64,000 nt of DNA, from positions 1 to 64,000 of the forward strand of contig NZ_MDCR01000074.1 in the NCBI RefSeq assembly GCF_001723055.1. The letters are read 5' to 3'. Numbering within the stretch: the stretch's first letter is position 1; each line of letters begins with the position of its first letter. Source of the DNA: Streptomyces niveus (lineage in GTDB: Bacteria; Actinomycetota; Actinomycetes; Streptomycetales; Streptomycetaceae). The notes under the pieces are model-generated. The model had not been told where the DNA came from. It ran no database searches and was given only the letters and a program-made list of their open reading frames with translations. The position numbers and the translations under genes were made by a program. Below, one piece after another: positions 16,322 through 22,673 of the stretch.

Positions 16322-17122
16322 TCAGGGCGTGAAGACGTACGGCGTGGTCGTGCTCAGCTCCTCGAAGCCCAGCCGCCGCAGGATGGGCCGGCTCTGGCTC
16401 GACGCGTCGACCTGCATGTAGCGGTAGCCGCGCTCGGCGGCCAGGCGGGTACGGAAGGCGACCAGCGCGCGGTAGAGGCCCCGGCCACGCCAGGCCGGGA
16501 CGGTCCCGCCGCCCCAGAGACCGGCGAACTCCGTGCCCGGCGGCAGCTCCATCCGGGCCGCGCTGACCGGCAGGTCACCGGCCAGGGCGACGGCCGCCGC
16601 CACGTCCCCCGGGGCGGCGGCGAGTTGGGCCAGCAGCCGCTCGCGGGTGCGGGAGCGGTCCGTGCCGAACGCCTGCTCGTGGACCTCGGCCATCAGCTCC
16701 ACACCCGCCGCGCCGGTCACGGCGATCAGCCGCACCCCGTCGGGCAGCGTCAGCTCGTCCGGCAGGGCCGCGGCCTCGGCGATCATCAGCGTCTCCGGGG
16801 GCTCGGGCGTGAACCCGGCGGCGACGAGCCGGTGCGCGAGGTCGTGGGGCCGGTCGTGGGAGTAGACCTTCCACTCGAACTCCAGGCCCAGGGAGGTGAA
16901 ATGGCGCTTCTGCTCGGCGATCGCGGCATCCGCCGAATCCGCGTCCAGGTCCGACCAGAGGACGCCGTTCCAGCCGCCGTCCGCGACCGCGCCCGGTCCG
17001 CCGGCGGTGGCCGTCTGGCGGACCACGGCACCGACCCGTTCGACCACCACCCCGGGACCGTCGGCCGGGGCCTCTCTGCGCATCTGGCGGTCGAACAGCG
17101 CGCGTACGTCTTCCGTGTCCAT
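16322..17122 (-). CDS. GNAT family N-acetyltransferase
   Basis: A 266-residue acetyltransferase with the acetyl-CoA binding loop at VPAWRGRGLYRALVAFRT (motif A, R-G-x-G-x-Y), followed by a helix and the RRLGFEELSTTTPY strand typical of GNAT C-termini. The N-terminal ~110 residues have a second, weaker GNAT-like fold, with FTSLGLEFEWKVYSHD, so this may be a tandem GNAT with a degenerate first half. The ATG at 17122 is preferred; a GTG two codons upstream (17128) is equally close to a weak GAAG site. Its substrate is not predictable. It stands alone between the decayed locus and the sortase operon. Confidence 0.85.
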   Translation of the reverse strand: MDTEDVRALFDRQMRREAPADGPGVVVERVGAVVRQTATAGGPGAVADGGWNGVLWSDLDADSADAAIAEQKRHFTSLGLEFEWKVYSHDRPHDLAHRLVAAGFTPEPPETLMIAEAAALPDELTLPDGVRLIAVTGAAGVELMAEVHEQAFGTDRSRTRERLLAQLAAAPGDVAAAVALAGDLPVSAARMELPPGTEFAGLWGGGTVPAWRGRGLYRALVAFRTRLAAERGYRYMQVDASSQSRPILRRLGFEELSTTTPYVFTP

Positions 17123-17173
17123 CCGCACACTTCAGCGGCGTGCCGGGCGCACCGCAACCGGGTTTCGCGTGGC

Positions 17174-17863
17174 TCAGGCGGCCTTGCGGGTCTCGGTGAG
17201 CCGGGCGAAGGCGACGACGTTGCCCTGGTAGCCGGTCTTCTCGGTGAACGCGCCGCCGCAGGTGATCAGGCGCAGCTCCGGCGCGCCCGTCGCGCGGTAG
17301 ACGCTCCCGGCCGGGAAGTTCCGCTTGCTGAAGCCCTCGACCCCGTAGACGGTGAACACGGCCGTGGTGCCGTCGGCGCGTGTCACCTCGACGCGGCTGC
17401 CGGTGGTGAGCCGGCCCAAGTCGTAGAAGACTGCGGGGCCTTGAGCGGTGTCCACGTGACCGACGATCACCGAGGTGCCCTGCTCGCCGGGCGTCACCGA
17501 CCCCCGGAAGTGGCCCGCCAGACCGGGCTTGTCGGCCGGCGGCGCGTCGATCCAGCCTTCGGCGTCCAGCGCCACCCGCGTCAGAGGCGCGTCGACGCGT
17601 ACGGAAGGGATACGGATCCGGGTCGCCGTGGACCCCGGCAGCGGTGGCGCGGCCCTCGCGGCGGTGCCCACCGGCCTCGGCATCGGCACGGCGTCCGTGC
17701 GGGTGTCCCGGCCGGCGTCGGAGGCGGCGGGGCCCGCGCCCGCGGGCTGCGGCGGGAGTACGAGCAGGCCCCCGGCGCTGAGCCGCACCACGAAGATGCC
17801 GACCAGCAGGAGCAGCACGACCGTCGACCAGCGGGAGGCCCGGAGCCGTTCCGTCTCCGTCAT
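17174..17863 (-). CDS. Class F sortase
   Basis: A 229-residue membrane-anchored transpeptidase that would join a surface protein to the cell envelope. An N-terminal helix (STVVLLLLVGIFVVRLSAGG) anchors it, then a proline/alanine-rich linker leads to the sortase beta-barrel from about residue 80. The catalytic His136 lies in VIVGHVDTA and Cys202 in LITCGGAF. The segment after the cysteine reads GYQGNVVAFAR, where I would look for the third catalytic residue, an Arg; which Arg serves is uncertain. The ATG overlaps the stop of the upstream surface-protein gene by 4 nt, so sortase and likely client are made together. Confidence 0.92.
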   Translation of the reverse strand: MTETERLRASRWSTVVLLLLVGIFVVRLSAGGLLVLPPQPAGAGPAASDAGRDTRTDAVPMPRPVGTAARAAPPLPGSTATRIRIPSVRVDAPLTRVALDAEGWIDAPPADKPGLAGHFRGSVTPGEQGTSVIVGHVDTAQGPAVFYDLGRLTTGSRVEVTRADGTTAVFTVYGVEGFSKRNFPAGSVYRATGAPELRLITCGGAFTEKTGYQGNVVAFARLTETRKAA

Positions 17864-18492
17864 CGGGAGCCGTTCACCGGCCGGGTGCGGGCGAGGTGGA
17901 TCGCGCCGCCGGCCGCGACGGCGATGACCGCGGCTCCGACCGCGAGCCCCGCCGTGTTCGGCCCGCCGTCGGTGCTGCCGCCGACACCGGCGTTGACGCC
18001 CTTGTGCGCGCCGTCCTCGCGCGGGTCACGCGGCTCGTGCGGGCGCTGCTCCGGAGGCTCCAGGGGTTCCGGCCGGGACGGCTCCCACGGCGCGGGCGGC
18101 TCCGCCGAGTGGGGCGGCTTGCCGGGCTTCTCGGGCTTACCGGGTCTGCCCGGACCGCCGGGCTTGATCATCAGCGGCAGTGAGCGGACCACACCGTCGC
18201 AGTCGAAGGTGATCTCGTACTCCGCCTCCGGCTTCACGTCGTCGAAGATCCTGGCCGACTTCTCCTCGCCCTCGCTGAGGGTGACGGTCTCGAAGACCCC
18301 GGACGACACGGTCACGGTGGGCGCCCGGCAGCCGGTGGTGCGGATCGTCACCTCGCCGCCGGGCTCAATCGACTCGGGGGAGACGCTGTAGTCGTACTCG
18401 GCCTCGTCACCCGCGAACACGGGCGCCGCCGAGAAGACGAGAGCCGCGGCGCCCGCGACCGCCGCGAAGGCCGTACCAGTCGTGCGCCGCAT
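17860..18492 (-). CDS. Secreted surface protein encoded with the class F sortase
   Basis: A 210-residue exported protein. The ATG at 18492 (MRRTTGTAFAAVAGAAALVF) is chosen because GGGAG lies seven bases upstream; the GTG four codons earlier overlaps that site. A signal peptide ends near AAPVFAGDE. Residues 30-115 form an Ig-like beta domain (YDYSVSPESIEPGGEVTIR) with two cysteines that could pair. A long proline-rich spacer (PGGPGRPGKPEKPGKPP and beyond) precedes a hydrophobic helix (AGLAVGAAVIAVAAGGAIHL) and a short basic tail RTRPVNGSR. That is a cell-wall sorting layout, yet no LPXTG-type pentapeptide is visible before the helix, so it may stay membrane-bound or use an unusual signal. Confidence 0.82.
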   Translation of the reverse strand: MRRTTGTAFAAVAGAAALVFSAAPVFAGDEAEYDYSVSPESIEPGGEVTIRTTGCRAPTVTVSSGVFETVTLSEGEEKSARIFDDVKPEAEYEITFDCDGVVRSLPLMIKPGGPGRPGKPEKPGKPPHSAEPPAPWEPSRPEPLEPPEQRPHEPRDPREDGAHKGVNAGVGGSTDGGPNTAGLAVGAAVIAVAAGGAIHLARTRPVNGSR

Positions 18493-18623
18493 CGGATCTC
18501 CCACTCGTGATTGTCCCCGTGTAGGTCAAAGGCGCCACGGCGGGCGAACACCGAACGCACCGGACAGCGCTCCCGACGCTAGAAGTGATGAATTGTCAGC
18601 GCACTCCGGGGGCCCGTCCCTGC

Positions 18624-18660
18624 GGCCACCCGGGTTACCCGGACGGCCACTCGGGTTACC
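18624..18660. repeat. Two 16-bp direct repeats 21 bp apart upstream of the TetR gene
   Basis: GGCCACCCGGGTTACC (18624-18639) and GGCCACTCGGGTTACC (18645-18660) differ at one base and are spaced 21 bp, two helical turns. The first contains a near-palindrome CCGGGTTACCCGG. They lie in the 376-bp gap between the sortase operon and the TetR gene, which holds no gene I can support, and could be a binding array for a regulator of either side. Confidence 0.5.
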
Positions 18661-18792
18661 GCGCCGACCATGTGGCCGGTGTGGTGGGTGGGACGGACGG
18701 GGCGGGATCGACGCGGAGTGCGACCTCCGCCGCGTACGGCTCCGGGGAATTCACCGAAACCCGGCAGACGGGCGCATGGTGCGTGCCATGCT

Positions 18793-18810
18793 CGGTAAGC
18801 ACTCTTACCG
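18793..18810. promoter_or_regulatory. Candidate TetR operator
   Basis: A perfect inverted repeat, CGGTAAG (18793-18799) and CTTACCG (18804-18810) around CACT, 18 bp in all, centred 67 bp upstream of the TetR-family ATG. Size and symmetry fit a TetR dimer site, so autoregulation by the adjacent gene is the simplest reading. Confidence 0.55.
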
Positions 18811-18868
18811 GTGACCGCGCCACAGGCGCGTGGCGTGATTCGGGCACGGTGTGATTCGGGGAGAGCGG

Positions 18869-19570
18869 ATGGAATCGACAGGTGATCCCGCCGGTGGCGG
18901 CGACGGGCTCCACGGGGCGGACCTCGGCACCGGACACGCGCGCAAGGCGCTGCGCCGCGAGCGGCTGCTGACGACGGCGACCGACCTTTTCACGACGCGC
19001 GGTTACGTGGGCACGTCCATCGAGCGCATATGCGTCACTGCCCGTGTGTCGATCCGCGCGTTCTACCAGGAGTTCGACGGGCGTGAGTCCCTGCTGATCG
19101 CGCTGCACAACCGGGTCGCGCGGGCCGGCATGGAGGCGACGCTCGCCGCCCTCGCCGGCCCCGGGCTCGACACGGCCGACACCCGGACCCGGGTGAGCGC
19201 GCTCGTGCGCGCGTACGTCGGCGCCGTGACCGCCGACCTGGCGTCCGCGCAGGTCGCCTTCGTCGAGGTGATCGGTGTGAACCGCGCCGTGGAGGACCAC
19301 CGGGTGGTCTGGCGCAGCCTCTGGACCGACTTCCTGACCGGCGAGGCGGACCGGGCCGTCGGGCGGGGCGAGGCGGTGCCGCGCGACTACACGCTGGCGA
19401 TGGTCGCCCTGATCGGGGCCATCAACGAGCTGATGGCGCACTGGGCCCGCGGCGGCGGAGCGCTGCCGCGCGAGGTCGTGGCGGACGAGATGATCCGGCA
19501 CGTACTCGCCACGATCGGCCACCCCACGGGACCGGGGGACGGCGCCCTACGGGCGGGTGAGGGGGCGTGA
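18869..19570 (+). CDS. TetR family transcriptional regulator
   Basis: A 233-residue one-component regulator. The DNA-binding domain (about residues 30-80) reads RERLLTTATDLFTTRGYVG, then SIERICVTARVSIRAFYQEF, a standard TetR helix-turn-helix. The C-terminal domain is helical and would bind an unknown ligand. The ATG at 18869 follows a GGGGAGAGC site; the in-frame GTG at 18851 lacks one. The palindrome at 18793-18810 is a good candidate operator. A small gene follows in the same direction after 4 bp, and a hairpin at 19840-19857 closes the pair. The obvious target genes are its own operon or the divergent sortase operon. Confidence 0.9.
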   Translation: MESTGDPAGGGDGLHGADLGTGHARKALRRERLLTTATDLFTTRGYVGTSIERICVTARVSIRAFYQEFDGRESLLIALHNRVARAGMEATLAALAGPGLDTADTRTRVSALVRAYVGAVTADLASAQVAFVEVIGVNRAVEDHRVVWRSLWTDFLTGEADRAVGRGEAVPRDYTLAMVALIGAINELMAHWARGGGALPREVVADEMIRHVLATIGHPTGPGDGALRAGEGA

Positions 19571-19574
19571 GGGG

Positions 19575-19844
19575 ATGAGCGGGCTCTGGCACCAGGTCAT
19601 GCGGAGCATGTCCCGACCGGACGCGTCGCCCGACGACGACATCCTCGCGCTGGCCGCCGCCGACATCGCGCTGCGCAACCACCCGGAACCGCCCGCCGAC
19701 GCCGACGTCGTCCTGGACATCGCGCGGTCCGAGTTCGCCGCCGTACTGACCGTGCGACAGGCCAGGGCCGCGCTCCAGCGGGCCCGCGAGATGGCCAGGG
19801 AACAGGCGGCGCGGGGCCGGGACCGTACGGACGGGGACGGCTGA
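19575..19844 (+). CDS. Small hypothetical protein downstream of TetR
   Basis: An 89-residue protein with no family I recognise. The ATG at 19575 is chosen because GAGGGGG lies nine bases upstream, inside the end of the TetR gene; a GTG at 19557 is the alternative. The sequence is mostly helical, with an acidic first half (SPDDDILALAAADIALRN) and a basic end (QRAREMAREQAARGRDRT). No signal or membrane helix. Close spacing suggests co-transcription with the TetR regulator. Confidence 0.6.
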   Translation: MSGLWHQVMRSMSRPDASPDDDILALAAADIALRNHPEPPADADVVLDIARSEFAAVLTVRQARAALQRAREMAREQAARGRDRTDGDG

Positions 19845-19857
19845 ACGGCAGTTCAGC
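19840..19857 (+). terminator. Hairpin closing the TetR operon
   Basis: GCTGAAC (19840-19846) and GTTCAGC (19851-19857) pair perfectly around GGCA. The left arm includes the stop codon of the small gene. A short stem without a U-tract, so efficiency is uncertain. Confidence 0.5.
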
Positions 19858-19909
19858 GGGTTACGCCGCCGGGAAGGTGGTCCGTCCGCTCGGTTAGCCT
19901 GAGCGGACG

Positions 19910-21106
19910 ATGAACCGTTTGACGACGCCCTGGGGCGATCTCGACCTTGCCCGCTTTCCCGAGCAGCCCCGTGACACGCTCCGGGCCTGGGACGCGGCCG
20001 ACGAGTATCTGCTGCGGCATCTCGCCGAGACCGAGACCGAGTCCGAGTCCGATCCCGATTCCGAGGAGTCCGGTGCCGTCGGCGTCGATCTGTCCGGCCG
20101 CGTGGTCGTCGTCGGCGACCGGTGGGGCGCCCTCGCCACCGCGCTCGCGCCGCACCGGCCCGTACAGATCACCGACTCCTACCTCGCCCAGCGGGCGACC
20201 CGCGCCAATCTGCTGCGCAACGGCATCGACACCGACGCCGTACGGCTCCTGTCGGTGCGCGACACACCGCCCGAGCGGATCGACGTCCTGCTGATCCGGG
20301 TGCCCAAGAGCCTGTCCCTGCTGGAGGACCAGCTGCACCGGCTGGCGCCCGCCGTGCACCCGGGGACCGTCGTCGTCGGCGCCGGCAAGGTCACCGAGAT
20401 CCACACGTCGACGCTGAAGCTCTTCGAGCAGATCCTCGGCCCCACGCGTACCTCGCTCGCCGTGAAGAAGGCGCGGCTGATCTTCTGCGCGCCGGCCGCT
20501 GAGCGCGCCCGCGCGGGTACCGGCCCCTGGCCGATCTCGTACACCGTGCCGCAGGACGCCGGCCTCGGCACGGGCCTGACCGTGGTCAACCACGCCGGTA
20601 TCTTCTGCGCCGAACGGCTCGACATCGGTACGAGGTTCTTCCTGCGCCATCTGCCCCGGCACCGTGGCCCGCGCCATGTCGTGGACCTCGGCTGCGGGAA
20701 CGGCGTCGTCGGCACGGCCGTCGCCGTGGCCGATCCGGCGGCCCGGCTGACCTTCATCGACGAGTCCTTCTCGGCGGTGGCGTCCGCCGAGGCGACCTTC
20801 CGCGCGAATGTCGACACCGCAGGTCCGGTGGAGTTCGTCGTGGGCGACGGCATGGCCACCGTGACGGCCGGCTCGGTCGACCTCGTGCTCAACAACCCGC
20901 CGTTCCACAGCCACCAGGCGACGACGGACGCGACGGCCTTCCGGATGTTCACCGGTTCCCGCGAGGCGCTGCGCCCCGGCGGCGAGCTGTGGGTCGTCGG
21001 CAACCGCCACCTCGGCTACCACACCAAGCTGCGACGGCTGTTCGGCAACTGCGAGGTCATGGCGAGCGACCCGAAGTTCGTGGTGCTGCGGGCCGTCCGG
21101 CGCTGA
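19910..21106 (+). CDS. Class I methyltransferase, RlmG/RsmC-like rRNA guanine-N2 type
   Basis: A 398-residue SAM-dependent methyltransferase. The C-terminal catalytic half has motif I VVDLGCGNGVVG and the hallmark motif IV NNPPFHSHQ, used by enzymes that methylate exocyclic amines in RNA; GNRHLGYHTKLRRLFGN and DPKFVVLRA near the end fit RlmG/RsmC proteins. The N-terminal half is a degenerate duplicate methyltransferase domain, as in that family. A distinctly acidic, low-complexity insert (ETETESESDPDSEESG, about residues 41-56) interrupts the N-terminal half and is probably lineage-specific. It likely methylates 23S or 16S rRNA; which guanine is not decided by the sequence. Confidence 0.85.
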   Translation: MNRLTTPWGDLDLARFPEQPRDTLRAWDAADEYLLRHLAETETESESDPDSEESGAVGVDLSGRVVVVGDRWGALATALAPHRPVQITDSYLAQRATRANLLRNGIDTDAVRLLSVRDTPPERIDVLLIRVPKSLSLLEDQLHRLAPAVHPGTVVVGAGKVTEIHTSTLKLFEQILGPTRTSLAVKKARLIFCAPAAERARAGTGPWPISYTVPQDAGLGTGLTVVNHAGIFCAERLDIGTRFFLRHLPRHRGPRHVVDLGCGNGVVGTAVAVADPAARLTFIDESFSAVASAEATFRANVDTAGPVEFVVGDGMATVTAGSVDLVLNNPPFHSHQATTDATAFRMFTGSREALRPGGELWVVGNRHLGYHTKLRRLFGNCEVMASDPKFVVLRAVRR

Positions 21107-21120
21107 GCGGTGGGGGCGTG

Positions 21121-21136
21121 GGCGCGGTGCCGCGCC
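21121..21136. terminator. Possible hairpin between convergent genes
   Basis: GGCGCGG (21121-21127) and CCGCGCC (21130-21136) are complementary with only two bases between, so a practical stem would be GCGC with a larger loop. It lies in the 64-bp gap between the methyltransferase and the membrane-protein gene. Confidence 0.35.
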
Positions 21137-21170
21137 TCGCGCTGCGTCGTCGTCGGACGTGCGTCATGCC

Positions 21171-22133
21171 TCACGCACCCGGGCCGGGAGCGGGTGGACG
21201 CAATGGACAGTTCGGATCCGGTGGCGCGGCCCGGTACGGCGCGAAGGCCGTGTCAGCGGCGTCCCGGTACGGGCGCCGGGACATCCGGGTGACGAGTTGC
21301 CACATGGCGCGTTCCTCGGCCAGTTGTTGCGGTAGTACGAGCCCGAGGGCGTCGGCAAGGGGTTTGCGACCCAGGTTCACCATGGCCCGCACGGCCGCCG
21401 CCCACTCATCGGTCGCGTACACGGCGGAGCGGTACCACAGGGGCATGAGCGCGCACAGCGTGACGGCGGTGACGACAAGCAGGGGCCGCTCGGCCCCGGC
21501 CGACGTCAGGGCCACCAGTGCGAGTACCGCGACCACCCCGTGCCCGTACAGCAGTGCCACGAAGAAATCCACGCTGGTACGTGCCGTTTCCACCTGGCGG
21601 CGTGCCTGCGCGGGTGCGGCGGCGCTCAGCTCGTTCCACAGCACCTGGGTATCGAGGCGGAAGCGGTTGTGGCCGTACTCCTCGAAGCGACGGATCGCGT
21701 TGCCGAGGCGGGTCGGGGCGATCTGGCCGTCGTCCGCCGGGTAGCGGGCCAACTGCTCATTGAGGAGGGCGCGCTGTACGGGAGTGCGGCCTCCCGGGTG
21801 GGCGATCAGATCGGCGATCCGCTCCTTGCGGGCCCGCTGCCGCCGACAGCCACGGTCGTACGCGCCACGCGGCCACAGCAGATAGCCCTCAAGGATCCGA
21901 TGGAGTTGAGTCTGGAGGGCGTTGAGCACGATGCCGAAGAGAACGGCGGTGGTGAGGAGCAGCAAGGCCGTCTGACCGGCAGTGTCGGGCCAGACACGCT
22001 CAACGGCCGCGGTCCGCCGCAGGCTGGGAGCGACAGCGAGGAGAAAGACCGCGAGATTGAGTGCGGCGGGCAGCACCCACCCCACGACCAGGGCCCATCC
22101 GCCTCCAAGGACACCTTTGGCGATGTCACCCAC
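21171..22133 (-). CDS. Membrane protein coupled to a Trypco2-domain gene
   Basis: A 320-residue protein that I cannot assign to a family. It has four hydrophobic segments in two pairs: WALVVGWVLPAALNLAVFLL and TALLLLTTAVLFGIVLNAL near the N-terminus, then VDFFVALLYGHGVVAVLALVAL and LLVVTAVTLCALMPLWY. Between the pairs lies a ~110-residue, basic, probably cytoplasmic domain (CRRQRARKERIADL, EEYGHNRFRLDTQVLWNEL). The tail is proline-rich. The start is the GTG at 22133, only 3 bp after the Trypco2 stop, with GGAGGAGT inside that gene as its ribosome site. The FEEYGHNRF segment recalls membrane proteins of predicted bacterial conflict systems, but that is a weak impression. Confidence 0.78.
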   Translation of the reverse strand: MGDIAKGVLGGGWALVVGWVLPAALNLAVFLLAVAPSLRRTAAVERVWPDTAGQTALLLLTTAVLFGIVLNALQTQLHRILEGYLLWPRGAYDRGCRRQRARKERIADLIAHPGGRTPVQRALLNEQLARYPADDGQIAPTRLGNAIRRFEEYGHNRFRLDTQVLWNELSAAAPAQARRQVETARTSVDFFVALLYGHGVVAVLALVALTSAGAERPLLVVTAVTLCALMPLWYRSAVYATDEWAAAVRAMVNLGRKPLADALGLVLPQQLAEERAMWQLVTRMSRRPYRDAADTAFAPYRAAPPDPNCPLRPPAPGPGA

Positions 22134-22136
22134 GGA

Positions 22137-22505
22137 TCAGGACTCCTCCGGCCAGTCGTCGTCCGGATCGTTCTCGGGTCCGGGAGGGCTGTGCCCGGCA
22201 ATGGGGAAATCGCGGGTGATGCCGCCGATCGAGAAGCCGGGGCTCCCGTCCCAGGGCCGGGGCCGAAGAGTGAGGGTGATGCGCTGGGTGCGGGAATTCA
22301 CCGGGGGCTCCTCGGCCCCCTCGCTCAGGACCCAGAAGCGAATCCGACCCGGGCCGGCGTCTTCCCGGACCACGCTTACCGTCAGCTCGATCTCGACCGG
22401 CCCCAGCTCGAACTGGTCTTCCTGCCCGACCGCTTCCGCCGCGTTCAGCTGGCGCCGCAACTCACGTATGAGTTCGGATAGTTCAATCACCCAGTCACTC
22501 CTCAT
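22137..22505 (-). CDS. Trypco2 (trypsin-co-occurring domain 2) family protein
   Basis: A 122-residue protein. The start of the chain (VIELSELIRELRRQLNAAEA) followed by FELGPVEIELTVSVVRE and RIRFWVLS, then QRITLTLRPR, matches the Trypco2 domain: one amphipathic helix and a small beta-sheet. The family was described as a companion of trypsin-like proteases and STAND ATPases in predicted defence or signalling systems. The last 20 residues are acidic and disordered. The ATG at 22505 has a poor ribosome site, while the GTG at 22490 has AGGAG seven bases before it, so translation may begin there. It is coupled to the membrane protein that follows. No protease or STAND gene lies nearby. Confidence 0.8.
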   Translation of the reverse strand: MRSDWVIELSELIRELRRQLNAAEAVGQEDQFELGPVEIELTVSVVREDAGPGRIRFWVLSEGAEEPPVNSRTQRITLTLRPRPWDGSPGFSIGGITRDFPIAGHSPPGPENDPDDDWPEES

Positions 22506-22673
22506 CGCGTGTGCCCAGGTAGGAGATCGCTACCTGGAGCCCCGGGCGGTGAGGGTAAACCTAGCCGGACTCATGTATCCCACGCCCGGCGAAGCCACGG
22601 GTGTGGGTGTGTGGCGTCGCGCTGACCGGCCTGAACGTGTCTCTTCTGACGGTCCGTTGGGCACACTGGGCGT

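Noticed and set aside
15692..18391. A plus-strand open frame of 899 codons
   Set aside because: Its first ~100 codons are pseudogene remnant and the rest runs antisense to the GNAT, sortase and surface-protein genes.
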